Shown: positions 27,701-42,700, counted from the first letter of the stretch. The stretch is DNA of 64,000 nt from Cafeteria roenbergensis (GCA_008330645.1 VLTN01000069.1:1-64000), one strand, 5' to 3'. Numbers and translations are program-made. The notes: a model not told the origin generated them from the sequence alone.

Positions 27701-30700
27701 GCACGCCCCAGAGAGGGCTGACCCGGAAGCGGAAGCCCCACGGCGAGCCAGGGGCGCCGATGCCCGAGGGGTTCTGCGGGCCCGACGCGCGCATTCGGTA
27801 CCAGACACGGTCCGAGTGGGCGAGGAAGGGGCCGAAGCCCTCGTGGGGCGCAGCGGCCGCCGTGGCGGACGGGAAGACGGCGAGAGGGCGGAGCAGGGCG
27901 GGGTCCGCGTAGAAGACGAGGCGCGCGTCCGGCGCGAGGGCGGAGCGCGGGTCGAACGAGATGTGGATCGCGGAGGCGCCGGGCACCGCGACGGAGGAGG
28001 CGTAGTCGCAGGCGTGGTGGTGCGGGTGGAGCGACTCGCGGATCTCCCACTCGGAGGCCACGCGCGGCGAGGAGCTCTGCAGGAGGGACCAGGCGGCGTC
28101 CTCGAGGAGCACCCGCGAGAGCGTGGCCGAGGAGCCGCCGCCGGCGGGCGAGCCTGGCCCGCCCTCCTCGCCCTCCCACTCGGTGGGGGTGCCCGCGGCG
28201 GGCGAGGCGGCCGCCGCACCGAGCGTGGATGCCGCGAGCAGGCCGGCGCGGCGTGGCGCCGAGGCGGCGCCCTCGGCCGACAGGGCCGCTGCTGCCCGCC
28301 GGCTGGCCCCGGTCCGGGCCTCGGCGCGCAGCAAGACGGACAGCAGCGCCCTGGACACAGCCACCACTGGCCGCGGCCCTGACTGCGTGAGGACGTCGGC
28401 GCCCCCCAGGGCGACGGGCTCGCCGTCCCCGCCCGGCGCTCCGGAGTCGGCATCGCCCAGCCGACGGCTGGGGCTGCCCCCGGCACCGCCAGCGGTGCGC
28501 CCGCTGGGCTCGAGAGTTTGGCCGCCGCCGTTGCCGCTGGCGTTGCCGGTGCTTCCTCCCGCCCCGCCGGCTGCAGACGCCGCAGCGACTGCTGCGCCTG
28601 CGGCGGCAGGGGGGCCGGCGGCTTCGCTCGTCTCGTCGGCGTGCGAGTGGTCGCCAGCGCCCGCTCTGTCCCCGAAGCGCGACTCCCGCGCTTGCCTGTC
28701 ACCGGCAAACGCGTCCTCTGCCGACTCGATGAGACGCGCGAGGCTCACGAGCTTGGCCGCGCCGCCAGCGTCGCGCAGCACCGCCTCTGCCTCGACGCTG
28801 CCGCGGTTCGCAGGGCGGGAGGCTGCGAATCCGCCCGCCGGGGCGGCCGGGCCAGGAGCGCCCGCGACCCTTGCCGCGAGCAGCGCCACGGCCGCGCGAC
28901 GCGCCCCGAACGCGGCGAGCGCCAGATCGTCCGCGGCCGCAATCCAAGGCAGCACGCCCGCGCGGTCCAGCGCGTCGCCCGCCCCCCGGCCAGCGCAGGC
29001 GCCGTCGGGGTCGGCCGCCATGCGCTCCAGCAGCCTGCTCCTCTCAGGGTCGGCCGCGCTGGCCGGCGAGCGAACGGCGAACCCTCCAACCCCAAGCCTG
29101 GAGTCGAGCGTCGCGCTGCCCGTCGCTGCCGCATCGCCGCCGTCGGGGCCGGCGTCCGCGTCTCGCGCCGCGAGCACAGCCGCCTCCGCAAAGCCCTCCC
29201 ATGACCGAGAAGCTGCGCTCTCCCACCTTCGGGCGGACGCCGCGTCTGCCGGGTCGACGCACCCGACGATGTCGTCCGTCGGCACGCCAAAGAGCGACTC
29301 CACTGAGCGCACGTCGTCCACGCTCACCCGCAGCGTCGCGGCGCCGCCCCCCGTCCAACCGCCGAGACGGCCCAGGGGGCCCGCCGGGGCGCGAGTCTGC
29401 AGCAGCTGCACGGAGTTTGCCCCTGCGGAGCCGCCCACCACGGTGGCGAGCCCCCGAACGAGCAGCAGAGACGCGACCCTGCCGCGGAGGGGCGACGCCG
29501 CGACGAGCAGGCCGTGGCCGAGGTGGGACCCGGCCGGGGCGCCGGCGGGCGTGGATGCCAGCTCGAGGGTGGCCTCCCAAGGCCCGCGAGCCCCGCCGCC
29601 GCGCCGCAGGGCCGGGTGGTCGGGCTGGCTGCCGAGGCGGAGCGAGCCAACGGCAGCCGCCGCCGCCTCTGCGCTCTGGCGGATCGCGTCTGTCATGATG
29701 CGGTGGTCTCTGCCCCCTGGCGGGGCAGCGAGGCCAGCGATGGCCGCGGCCGCAGCGGCGGAGGCAGTCGCCATGGCGGTGCGGCCGAGCGCCGTTGCGC
29801 GGTTGGCGTCGAGGCGCCGCTCAATCACGTGCGAGCCGAGCACGGCGCCGCTGCCCAGCGGCGGCAGAACGAGCCCGCCGAGCGCCCCTCTGCCTCGTGG
29901 TCCAGAGACCTGCGCTGCCAGGGCTTGCATCAGCGACCGGGCCGCGCCCTGCAGGCCGTGTCGCTGAATCATCGCTCGGTGGACCGCGTCCAAGTCTCCG
30001 AGACCCCCGAAGCGGCCGGCAGCGGCCGGGTCGCCTCCCAGTCCGCGCAGCATCGCCAGGTACGTGGCGGCGCTGGAGCTGCGCTCGCCGGCATCGCTCC
30101 ATGCCGTGGGGTCCGTGCCTGCACCCACAGGGCCGTCCACCGCCTCGAGAGCGGCGCTGTCAGAGCGGTGGCCCACGCGCCCCTGCTCGCGAGCGAAGGG
30201 CCCAGTCCTGCTGCCCCCAGCACCGCCAGCACCCCCAGAGCCGCTTGCAGCGGCGGTGACGAGTGGCGAGGGGCCTTGGCGCCAGGGGGACGCGGACACC
30301 GCTGAGGCGCGACGCGGGCCCGTCGTCGCCACGCTGCCAGCGCCGCCCGCAGCGGCTGCAGCGCGCCCGCCGTCTCCGGAGCCGGGCGGAGGGCGCAGTC
30401 CGCTCGCACCGCCACCGCCACCGCCGCCACCGCCGCCGCCGCCTCCGCCCAGGGAAGCCCGCCCGGTCGGTGCCGCGGCTGGGCTGCCTGCCCCTCCCTC
30501 GGCTCCCCTGGCCGCGCTGGACAAGCCAACCGCGGCCCGGATGCCGGTGCCGATGCGGCGCATAAACCCCGCGAAGCCTGACGACTGCCGGCGAGGCTCG
30601 GTCTGCGGAATCCTCTCCGCAGCCTCACTCGCTGGCAGCCCTGACGCGCTGCCCCGCCGGGCTGGGGGCGGCGTGCGGGACGCCACCGACGGCGCGGCCG

Positions 30701-33700
30701 CCTCCGAGCCGCCTCGTGCCCTTCTGGCCGCAGACTCCGCTGAGGCCGCCGGCGCCGCCCCGGCGCTGCCGGTGCCGCCGGCGCTGCCCCAAGCCGCGGG
30801 ACCGGACGCGGCGTGGCCCAGTGCGGCGCCACGCCCGAGGCTCAGGGAGGGCGGACCATCTCCAACCGCCGCTGGGGGCGCGAGCAGGGGGCTCGGGCCG
30901 GCCACGCCGCCCAGCGCCCCGCCATCGGCCGACCCCCACCCTTCCGCGTCCAGCAGCGGGTCTGCCACGTGGCCCCGCGAGTCGTGCGGGCTGGGAAGCG
31001 CCAGTGGTCCCCGTGACTGCTGCCGGCCGGCAGAGCTGGGGGTCGAGGCCGCGACGGCAGAGAGGGGCGTCGCGGCTGCGCCGAGAGGGAAGGCCTCCGA
31101 CAGCGCCCACGCCCGGCCCTGATCGAGCAGCCACTGCACGGCGGCGTCCTTGTCCCCGCTCATGAGCTCAAGCGCCTGCCAGCAGAGGGTGGTGCTGGCG
31201 CCGCTGATCTGCGAGAGCTCCACCGCAGCAGCCCACTGCCCCGTTGTGACCACGGCGCGCGAGGAGCTGAAGGGGTCTCTCGAGGCCAGCAGGGTGCCCC
31301 GGGCAGAGCTGGCGGTTTCGGCGCGAGGGCGGGAGCGACGGCTCGATGCGGACGCGGCCAGGTGCGAGCCGCCCGACGGGTGCCGCGGTGGCGTGGCAAA
31401 GGCGGGCACGGAGGAGCCAGCCGCAGCGGCTGCAGCCGAGGCCGGGCCGCCACCGCCACCGCCAGCGCCAGGGCCAGGGCCAGCGTCAGTGTGGGCGTCG
31501 GCGCCTGCACGGGACGGCGGCATGTCGCGCCTGGGGCTAGCGCCGTCGGACGCAGCACGGACCAGGCGCCGCCTGGGGCTGGAGCTGCCCTCTGGTCCGG
31601 GCATGGCGACGCTTCGGCCGGCGGGCGGGCCAGGAAGGTCCGGCTGGCCCGACCACAGGATGCTGTCATCGCCAGAGAAGCTGTGCCCCCTGGTAGAAGT
31701 GACCGCGTCGGCGTGGCTGCCGTCGTCGATTGACAGGCCGTCTGACACGGCGTCGCCGCCTTCCCTGGTGGAGGGAAGCCTGGCACCGGCGAGTCGCGAG
31801 TCGGCGCTGGACACCGAGCCGGCGGCACCCACGCCGCCGCCGCTGCCGTTGCGACCGCCTTGAGCGGGCGGGGCCACATTGCCCGCGAGAAGCCAGTCCG
31901 TTGCCGCCTGCACGCTGCCCCCGCAAGCCGCGAGCGCCGCCCTCGCGTCGGAGTCGGCGAAACCCATATCAACCAGCTGCCCCACCGCCTCGCTGACCGC
32001 ATCGGCCAGAGCGGGGGAGGCCAGCAGGGACCCGCTGGCACCAGACGCGGCCGGGCCGAGCGCGGCGTCGTGGGCCGCTCGGGCTGCGGCCGCAGCTGCG
32101 CCGGAGCGCTGGCCCCGGATGCGCACGCCTCGGCGGGCTGCCGTAAGCAGGCCCAGCAGCGTGTGCTGGCGTCTCCCCACCCAGCCAGAGGCCACGAAGC
32201 CCGGCAGCGGCGAGGGGCGCAGCGCGGCGTCCATCACGGGGCCGAGGCAGCCCTCCCTGAGGGCGAGCTCGGGGCTGCCCGGGGACGTGAGCAGCAGGCC
32301 AAACGCGTCCGCAGCACGCGACGCCAGGGCAGCGCGCAGCCGGTCAGGCAGCCTTGGCGCCGCCAGCACGCCGCGGGGAGCGTCGCTGGGGCTCTCGACC
32401 CACGACGGCATCATGACTGGCTCTGCCGGCCCAACGACGAAGCGGGTGCCCGGAGCGCGCGGCACAGGCGCCGCCGCAAGCAGGGAGACGAGGGCGCGCG
32501 CCAAGCCTGCCGTGAGCGGCGCCGGGGCGTCCTCCGAGTGGGCCCTGGCGGTGAGGAGCAGCGGGGCGCAGCGCTCGGCACCGCGCAGCCCCGTGGGCAG
32601 GGCGGACCCCCCGTGCACGAGAGTGTAGCCGCCGCCCGCGCTCTGCGAGGGGGGCAGGGAGGCAGCGCTCGGCACGGGCGCCACGCTGCCAGCCGGCACC
32701 AGCGACACGGATCCCGCAGCCCCTCGGAGCGCCCGAAGAAGCGTGGGCAAGCTTCCCAGGTGAATGTCCAGCCGGCCGCGCCTGCCCAGCAGAGCCGAGT
32801 GTCCGTGGAGGGCGTCCTGGCCGTCGCGCCCGGCGCGCAGCGACCCGGCCGCGGATCCCGGGGCGAGAAGAGGCCGCGCGAGCGCCGCGCAGTCTGCCAG
32901 CCCGATCGACCCGGCGGCCGGGCCAGTGCTCAGCTGCTCCCGCGAGAGGCCGAGCGACGAGCCCGCGAGGGCCGACGCCCCAGTCCCCGTGCTGGCGGCG
33001 CCGTTGCCGCCGTGCTGGGCCGGGGGCGAGAGGGCGTCGCCTGGCGAGGCCCCTCGGGCAGCCGCACCAGCCGCGCCCGCCGCACCGGCCGCGCCGGCAG
33101 CCCCAGAGGTCGCTGTCGGAACGCGCTGCCTTGGCGCGCCTGCGGATGCCGCCCCGCCGGCGTAGTAGGACCGCGAAACCACGGCGTCCTTCCTGGCCCT
33201 GGAGAGCGCGAGGCCGGGGTCCACCTCTGAGTCAAAGGCCATGGCAACGACGTCGCGGTCCGGGCTGGCCCAGAGCACCAAGGCCTCGCCCTCGTCGCAG
33301 CACAGCGTGCGAGCGAGGGAGGCCCTCGAGGCGGACGTGGCCGCGTCACCCGCAGTCGCGCCCCGCGGGCCCGTTGAGGCAGTGTGGGCCTGCGAGCCCG
33401 CCCCAGAGGTCGAAGGGGCTCCGTCCGTTGCGCCACCATCGCGCTCCGAGCCTTCGCCCGCGGCAGCGCCGGCGCCCAGAGCGCCGGCGGAGCCGTCTGA
33501 GAGGTCGAGCAGGGCGTGCGCGTGAAGGCCCATCGCGCCCACTGCTGCTGCCTCGCCGTCGTCTGCGGAGCGCGCGGCGCGGCAGCCTGTGGACAAGGCG
33601 GGGGCCTCGCCGCCGAGCGACGCCAGGGCCGCGCTGGCCATCGCCGCGGCCGCCACGGCAGAGGACGCAAGCATGGCGTGAACCAGCGGGGCGGGGGCCC

Positions 33701-36700
33701 GCGCATCCAGCCCGAGGGACTTGAGCCCTGCTGCCGAAGGCGAGGCCACCACGAGGCCGCCGGCCACAGCCGCCTCGACGTGGCTGCGCGCCTCGTTGGA
33801 CCACGCTGCGCGCAGCTGCGGCGACAGTCCGAGGCCGCCCGCGAGCGCGCGCCGGACCAGAGCCGTGCAGGCGCTGGCGACCACCTCCAGCCCCGCTGCC
33901 GAGGCCATGCTCGGCTGGCGTGCTGCGCAGGCATGGCCCACCGCGATGACGGTCCTCGACTGGCCCGGGGGCGCTGCCTCGTCGGCCCAGCACATTCTGC
34001 CGGCGGAGCGAGCCCGAGACGCCCCCGACGAAAGCGGACTGTCCTCGCCAGCATGCCGGGCCGTCGCCGCTGGCCAGAGCGTCCTGGGGCTCGTGCGGCG
34101 CTTGCGCGCATCGCGAGGGCCCCTCGAGGCGCGGGATCCGCGCTTGCTCGAGCCGCTGCTGCTACGGGCGTGTCTGGCAGTGCCGGACACCGCTGAGCTG
34201 CCTGGGCGAACACGGACCCGCGGGCCGGTGGACGCAGAGCCGGGCTCGAGCATCGGCGAGCCGGCTGGGGACCCCGAGGGGGGCGGACCCACTAGCTCTG
34301 CCATGTGCTCAGTGACGTCGGAGGGGTTGTGGCCCGGCCGGCGGCGAAGCAGGGCGGCCGAGTCGTCGGCCAGAGCGACGCCAGCACCGGCCGCGGCGTC
34401 CAGCCTCGCCTCTGCGGCGCGCAGCAGCAGCGCGCGGATCGCAGACGCGGGCGCAAGGAGAGGGCCTGCGGGCTCGCGCTGCAGCGACGGGAACGCGGTT
34501 GCAAGGCGCGAGATGGCTGCAGCAGCCGCGTCGGGAGTCGTGGCAGCCGCGGCCGCGCCCAGCAGGCGAACGGCGGGCAGCTGGAGCCCAGGCGGCGACG
34601 CCAGCAGCAGCAACGCCGCGGTCCGGATGGCTCGCTCGCCAGCGAGCACCGAAGCGTCCGGGTAAGCGCCGCTGATGTGCAGGAGGCCGGCAAGCAGCGG
34701 CCACGCGTTGGCCGCGGCGCGAGACGCAGCTGCGTCAAGCGCCGCGGCCGAGGGGATCACGGGAGAGTTGCTTCGGTCCTTTGGGGCCACCCCAGGACCC
34801 GCGGCACGTGGCGTTTCATGCGAAGCGAGGCGCGGAGAGCTGGCAGGCTTGCTAGCCTCGAGAAGCGTCGGGTCCAGCCACGATGCCCAAGCACAGCTTG
34901 TGGCGTTGCAGGCGGCGATGGCAAAGGCTGGCTCCGCGACTGGCCGGCCCGAAAGCGCTGCGCCTTCGGCATGCACGGCAGCTTGCTTGGAAAAGTGTCC
35001 GATCCCCACGAGCGAGTCGAGCGCAGCGTCCTGTTCCGCAATGGCCTTGCTCTTGCCGCCACTGGGGGATCGTTCTCCCTCTGGGCTGGGCCCACCGCTG
35101 CCCCCCCCATTCCTTGTGCGCCCCTCCCCGGCAGCTTGCGCGTCGGACCCGGATGGCGAGGCCGACGAGTCGGTGGATGACGAGTCGTGGCCGTCGGCGG
35201 ACGCACGCACCAGGTCCCACGCCTCTGCAGCAGATGTGATGTCCGCCCCGCGGCCGGCGTCGCTGCCTTGGGAGCTGGCCGCAGCGTCTGCGTCGCCATT
35301 GCTCGCTTGCTCTCGTGCGAGCCCGCGCGCGGACTGCAACACGTGAACTGCCGCCATCATCTCTGCCTGGAGCAGCAGAGCGTCCAGCAACGCCGAGGCG
35401 CAAGCATCCGCGCCGCAGAGCGCCGCTGACCAGGTGACGCACTGAGGAACGTCGGGGGCGCTGCAGGCCGCCTTTGCGCCCGATAGCTCTCGGTCCTGGC
35501 CTGCAAGGGCAGCAGCATGGGCCGCGTGAGAAGCAGCAGCCCACGGGCCAGCCGCCGCGTGCTCTGCTGCGCGAGCGAGCCCCGATGCCGCGACCAGCGA
35601 TAGGACCGCAGACGCGGCTTCCCCCGGCCAAGAGCGCGCGGGCAGCGGCGTCGTACGAATTGCTTGCAAGCAAACTCTCTCCGCCACATCGATGCCGCGG
35701 GATGCCTGGCTGCCAGACCCGTCTGCGCTGTCCGATGCCAGTGGGGCACCGTTGAGCTTCGGCTTGGGGCCGCCGAGAAGCGGGCAGAAGCGAGGCAGCG
35801 GCGGCAGGGTGATGCCGGGCGACTGGTCCGCTGTCCGCAGCAGCGCGCTCATGCTGCTTGAGAGGATGCGGAGATGGCCGTCCACTGCCGTTCCAGCGGT
35901 TGCGCCGTCGGCACCAGCGTCATCCTCGTCAGCAGCTCCTGCAGCAGCATCCCGTGGGCTTGCGACTGGCCCACCGCCCCCCTCCGCAGCACTGCGAGGA
36001 GAGCCCTCGTCACGAGGGCGCAACATCTGGCGAGGGCTTCTGGCCGATGCCACGGCCAGCGACGCAGCGGCCTGCTTCAAGCCAGCGCGGGACTTGCTCT
36101 CGCCTCGCGGGGAGACGACGCCTGGCAGTCCCGCCGCACCCGCATCGAGGGCGAGGGTGACGAACGAGGGCATTCCACAGGCCGCAGCCTTGTTCTCGAG
36201 AAGCATCACTTCGGCGCGCGAGGGAACCCTTGCGACCGTGTTCGGGGCAGGGGCCGTTGCCACTGACAGGCCGGGAGCGGGCGAGGGCGTGGATGCCCTG
36301 CGCTGCGGGCGAGCGGCGCTCGTGACCGCCACCCCCGTGCTCGCAGTTGCCAGACTCGGCCCCACGAGCGGCCCCGTGGCCTGCCCTGCCCTGGTGGTCG
36401 CGAGCGCGCAGAGGGGAGCGACGGGAAACACGCGCCACCTCGGCGGCAGGGCGTCCGGGTCGCAGGCGAACCACAGCTGGCGCTTTTCGGCCGGAATGCC
36501 AATGGGCAGGACACTCTCACGGGTGGCCACGCGCAGCGCAGGCACCACGCGCGCTGTGCGAAGCACTGACGCGTCATTGGGCCCCCAGTCCAGGGCCAGA
36601 GCCCAGGCTGCGGCGTGGACCACCCGCTCCGCACTTGCGCCGGCCGTGGCGCCGCACTCGAGAGCCCTGCTCGCGGCGTCGGCCAGCATCGTCATCTCCA

Positions 36701-39700
36701 CGGCACACTGCGCCTGCAGGCCCGCGGTGGCCCCTGAAATGCCGCGACGCCAGTGGTGACGCTGGAACTCAGGGCTTGGCGTCTGGAAGCGGTCCATGCG
36801 GCTGCGAGCGTCGCGCTCGGCAGCTGCGAGGTCCTGGCCGAACTCACCGGAGCCGCGTCCGCCGGCCTTGGCTTGCTCGCGGCTCTCTGCCAGCCTGCGA
36901 GCCTGCATTGCGCACGAGGAGGTGGCCATGGTCCACCGCTTGCTTTCAACGCGCAGGCCGTCCCTCACGCGCGAGAGGGCGGCCTCCACGGCCTCAGGGG
37001 TGCGCACGCCCGCAAGGAGCATGCGCTGGCCGCGCAGCGCGGTTGCGCGAGCAGCCGCGCGGGCAGAGCGCCTGGCCGCGACGGCCCCGACGACGAAGCT
37101 CCCGACAGGCGGCATGGCCACGGCGATGCTGAGAGCAGCATCGGCAGCCGACCCAACGCCTCCCTGGGCCTCATGCAGCCATGCGTGCCGCGTGCTCGAC
37201 CGCTTGTCGCGAGCAGTGGCTTGGGCGGGACCTTCGCCCGTCCCTGCCCCGCTGCCACCGATGCCCATAACGACCGTCTCGCCTGCGCCGAAGCCCCGCC
37301 CGGGAGCTGCAGTTGCGTCTGGACCAGAGAAGTGTGTGCTGGTGTCGGCTCGGCTTGAAGGGGTCCGCGACGCGCGAGAGCGACCCGTGTCGAGCGAGCG
37401 GGGCGTCGCCCTGCTGCCGACGGATGCCGGACCGCACACCGCAAACGCCACGGATCCCCGCTCGGCCTCTGCAAACTCTGCAAAGAGGTCGTCGGGGTCG
37501 CGAGCGTCGGCCACGTAGAGAGCCGCGGCCTCGTCGGCCGCGTGCTGGTCGCGGGTGAGCCGCTCGAGCCTGAGCAGCGCGTCGCGAGCGCTCGCGGCCC
37601 CTACGACGTCGGGCAGGAGCGCCGCCACCGCCGCCCACGTGGCTTCCCAGGTTGATGCTCGGTGCGCCGGGCCAGTGCACCCAGGGTAGAAGGGCCCCAC
37701 ATCTGCGTGCACGACGGCATAGCCGCGAACCACTTCTGCTGCGGCCGAGTGCATTTCCGGCTCAAAGCCAGAGGAGTCAAGCGCGCTGCCCGTCCCGGTC
37801 CCTGGTCCGAGCGGGCCAAACACGGCCGAGGGCGCGGCCCTTTCAGAGAGAAAAGCCGCCTCTGCCTCGGCCGCGAGGCCGCGGCGGCCATGCTTCCGCG
37901 CGCTGCTGCCGCCCGACACGACGCTTGAGGCTGGCTGGCGAGAGAGGGGCGAGAGGCCCACCGCCCGCGATTGTGCCAAGGACCGCAGCTGCTGGTACGA
38001 CGGCAGCGGCCCCAGCTCGCCCCACCTGCGACTGCCGGGGCCGATCCAAGAGAGCGGCACCTTTTGCTGTGCGGACGACGCTGGCAGCAAAACCGCCCTG
38101 ATCGCTTGGCGAACCGACTCGGGGACGGGGGTGCGCACAGCCGCCAGCATCACTGGGGCCGAGCTGCTGCCCAGTTCCCCCACGGCGTGCCATCGGCGGG
38201 GCAGCCGGTCGGCGTCGGGGTGGGCAGGAGGGCAGAGGAGCAGGAGCCGGAGCTTTCGGCACACTGCCTTGCGCAGCCCGGCCCCGCCGCCCACGCACAG
38301 CCGGTGCCGAATGCGGGGAGGGCCCCGCGGTGCAAACCACTCCGGCGTGGCAGGCACGTCAGCCGGGACGGCCTCCAAGTCGATGTGGGCCTCTGCAGCT
38401 GGGTCCGCGACGGAGCGGAGCACGCCCTCCATCGAGGCCACGAGGTTTCCGGCAGGCGAGGCCCGCGTTGAACCAGCTGCAGCCGCAACCAGAGTCGCAG
38501 CCGCCACCGAATTGGCCGCCGCTGCGGACGCCGGGGAGGCGTGCGCGCCACCGGTGGCTGTCCCCTGGCCGGGGGCGCTGCTGCTCGAGAAGCATGCTGC
38601 GGACGCAGCGACGGCCTCGTCGATGCCTCGCTGGGTGAGCGGCGCGCTGCTCGACTGGGCTCCGAGCCAGGGGCCGGCGATGGCGGGCTCGGCCGTGGCC
38701 GACGGCACGGCCTCCCACGCGGTCGTGCTGCGCTCCCCTGCCTCCTTCAGCCACGCGCGCAGTCGCATTGCGCGCTCCCAGGCGATCCGCAGCCAATCGC
38801 TGGGCGGCTGAGGGGCGCGCTCAGCGGCAATTGCCTCCAGGGCCGACAGCACCTCCGATGCCAGCTCAGGGTGCGCGTGGCGCACGGTGGCGGCGAGCAT
38901 CAGCGCCTCGCACGCCGGAGCCGCGCGGTGGCGCCGCGAGGCAGGCGCTGTCCCTGCGGCCGAGCTCAGCCAGGCGGTCATGCGGGGCCCGGCGCGCTGC
39001 TTGACGGGAGCAAGCTGGTCCGGGCCCACCCGCTCTCGCGAGAGCGGGGACGCGTGAGTGCCGCCCAGAGCGGCGCCTGTGGCCAGCTCGGACCGCGCGA
39101 GCTGCACGGCATCCGCAAGCGTGAACTTGGAGACAAGAGCGTCTGACACGATCTCGACGATGGTCCTGCGCCCCGCCATGGCCTCAGAGGCGGCCTGGGC
39201 GGCCAGAGCGCCGTCCTGCCAGGTGGGCGGTGCGGCCGCGACTGCGTCCACGGCAAGCCTCGGCGGAAACAGCTCGACGGGCGGCCCGCCCCCGAGAGCC
39301 GCAGAGGCAGCGGAGGCAGCCGCGGCAACGCCCTTGCAATCGATTCCCTGCCGCTCTGCTACCACGCACGTGATGAGCGCCTCGCGGCGCGAGACGGTGA
39401 CGGCGTTGCTCGCGTCTCGACCACCCTGGGGCCCGACCCTGGCGGCCACGGCTCGGCCGCGCGTCGCAAGAAGCGGGTCCTCGCCCTCGCGGGAGAGGCA
39501 CCCGGCCTCGAGAGCCGGCCCCGAGTGCGCGAACCTCTCCAGCGGGGTGCCCGAGAGGAAGGGCTCGAGGCACTCTTCCTCCTCCGTCTCGGGAGGTCCC
39601 TGCGAGGCGGTGGAGCACACGCGGCTTGCCAGGGCGGCGAGGGCCACGGAGAGGGCGCGAACGGTGCGGCCGGCGGCCGGCCGCCGGGCGGACGGGGTCG

Positions 39701-42700
39701 GTGGCGAGTCGCCTTCCGTCTCGAACGCGGGCGCCCAGAGACCCTCCAGCGAGGCCGGGGCCCCCGGCCGACTGGCGCCCTGCGGAGCCGATCGAACTGC
39801 GGCCTCGCGGGCTCGCGCCTCCCCCTGCTCCTGCTGCGACCGGGCAGCCTCCACGTCAGCTCCGACTCCGGCGGACCCGGCGCCGCCGGCTCCAGCGCCC
39901 CACCACCACGCGGCCAGGCCGTCGTCGCCACTCGAGTCCCCTGGGGTCGGGGGGGCAGCGCCCGGCTGCGGGCTGGCCTGCGGCCACAGCGCTCCTGCAA
40001 GGTCCGAGCAGGCGGCCGCCACCGCGTCCCACGCCACGGCAGCTTCCACGGCGGCAGGGATGAGCATCAGGCAGAGCTGCGTGTCCTTTGTGTCGCTCAG
40101 CACCGCCGCGCCCGCGTCGAGCGCCAGCTGCCACGCAGCGCGCGTGCCCGGCCAGCGCTCCAGAGCGGGCACGATGGTCTCTAGCATGGACCATGCCACT
40201 GCTCGAGCCAGGGGCACGCTTGGCAGCGTCTCCTCCTCGCCAAGAGGCGTCACTGTCGGCAGTCCCTCGCTGCTGCATAAGCGCGCCGCTCCCGGCGCGA
40301 ACGAGGACGAGCTCTGAGAGGTTGGGCTGAAGTCCCTGGCCGCGCTTTCGCTCGAGCAGGCAGGCCTTGCGTGCCGGCCGGCCGCCATGGAGACGTTGCC
40401 AGCACCACCGGCTGATGACTCCACACCCGTCGCAGCTGCGGCGCCGGCGGAGGTGGCAGCAGCAGCGGCAGCTGCGGCCGCTGCCGCAGCGGCTGCATTC
40501 TGCCGCAGGGCAAACTGCAGTCCGACGCTGGCGCCCTGAATGTGGCCCGCCGCGGCCCGAGCCACCACGGCAGTGGCCCGCATCACGGCTGCAAAGTGCG
40601 CGGCAAAGTGCTCTCGCGAGCTCACGTCCTCGGCGATGACGCGGTGGAGCTGGCCGGGGTGGTGCGGCCTGCACGCTGCATCCTCGCCCTCCGCGTCCGG
40701 ACCAGACGGGGAGCCTCCAGCCGCCGGCGGCCGGGCGCTGGATGCGGGCGAGGCGCTCAGCCGAAGCGCGGCAGCGACGGCAGCCGCTGAGGAGGCCCGC
40801 TCAGCGGCCACGAGGACCTGCTCTGCCGCGAACCGCGTGGCTGAGGCGGCCCGGCACTCTGCCGCGCTGGCCGCGGCGCACGCCTTGCCCGTCGTGGTCG
40901 CGTGTGCCCACAGCCGAACGCTGCGAGGGTGGACTGCATCGTCGAGCAAGCTCTCCGCGCCCGCGGCGATGAGCAGGGCCGCGCTGCTGGCCAGCGGCGA
41001 GGCTGCGCCCGCGGAGCTGGCAGCCTCCGCCGGGCCAATGACCACCCTCTCTGCCGCGGAAGCGATGGCCTCTGTGAGCGCCACAAGCACGCGCTCGGCA
41101 GAGCTTGCGTCTCGCAACAGAGCCATGCCAGTGGCGGTGGGCCCGCCGACAGCCTCTACCAGCATTGCGCTGGTGGCCGGGTCGAGCGTCGCGGACAGGG
41201 CCGACTGGGACACACGGGCGACGGCCGCTGCACGCTCCGGGCCGAGCCGGGAGCGAACCGGGCCGGCCGCTTGGCGGGCCGATTCAGCCGACCCAGTCTC
41301 CATCAGCCGCAGAAGCGACGCCGGGGAGAGCCCCTGCCCGGGCCCAAGCGCCGCCTCGCCGGCGAGAATGTGGCTGGAGCGACGCGTCCGCCGCGGAGAC
41401 AGGCCCGTGGCCGCGGCCGCAGCCGGCGAGGGCCGCTTCCCAAAGGCGAGCTCTGCCACCGGCGAGAGGTGTGAGTCCCCCGGTGCCGTGCGGGGGCCGC
41501 TGGCGATGCCTGCCTCTCCGAGCAGCGACCTGCCGGCCTGGGCAGTGCCCGTGAGCGACAGCATCCCCAGACCGGAAGGGGTCGTCGCTTCGTGGAGCCG
41601 GTTGGCGGAGGCGGCCGCCAGCAGCTTCCCGGTGGCGTCCATGGGAGGGGTCGGGTAGTGGTGGAGGCTGACAGGGCCCGACACGGCCGAGGCTGACGAG
41701 TGCGCGGCGATCTCCACCGCGGCCAGCGCGATCCGCCTGTCGATCGTGCTCGAGGCCGCCAGCGGGAGCAGGCTCAGCAGCAGGTCGGCAGCCTCGGCGC
41801 CGCTGGGCAGCAGGCTGGGCCACGCGGGCGACGCCGCGATGACCGATGCGACTGCCCCGCGCCCGCCCGATCTGCGGGCGCCGCGCTTGCCGCCGCCCAG
41901 GGGCGCCAGGGGGGCGGCGGGCCTGCCGCCGAGCTGGCCGCGAGTGAGAATCACCGCACCGCGGCGCTGCAGCCAGCCTGGCGGCGCGCCCAGAGCTGCG
42001 AGGGCCGACGCCGCCGAGTGGGGCACGAGCCGGCGCAGCGCTCCCACCGTGCCGTCGAGCGTGGGCACGTGTGTGGGGTCTGCCGTCGCAACTGCGGCGC
42101 TCAGGTCGTCGCGGTCGGCGTCCTTCGCGGTGGGTACCACCGCCAGCCTGGCCACCTGCATGGCTGCGCGGAGCGCGTGCGGGGCAGCCAGGCCGCAGGC
42201 CTGCGGGTGCACCCCGCAGAGCTGAGGGCGGCGCACGGACACCGCCAGGGCGGCAAAGAGGTCGCTAAGCGCGGCCTGCGACGACGGCGCGGAGGGCCCG
42301 TGCTCGGAGGCCAGGGCCCTGGCCAGGGCTGCCGCGTGGATCAGCGTGACCGGGCTGCTCTCAACGCACAGCGGGCAGTGGAGCGCGCCGGCGCGAGGCC
42401 GAAGCGCCTCGGACGGCGTGAGAGCAAGCAGCCCGGAGGCCAGCGTCTGCTCGTCGCGCTCCGCTGCTGCGCGAGCCAGCTGCAGCAGCAGCGCGACCAG
42501 CTCCCGTCGCGTCGCTGGGAGCGCGTCGGCTGCAGCCGCGGCTCGATGCTCTGCGCTGGCGCCGAGCCCGGCGTGGCCCTCCAAGCCAGCGGCCGGGGCA
42601 GCATGTGGAGCGCCGTCGCCCCCGCCGGGCGCGCTCGCCGCGGTCACGCCTTCCGAGGGCCCTTCAAACGCGGGGCGCGAGCCTGACTGGGGCGCCGCTC

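Noticed and set aside
26440-28179. Several 300-870 codon ORFs within the HECT gene in other frames
   Set aside because: Arg/Pro/Ala-rich shadow translations with no motif, nested in a frame that has clear domains.
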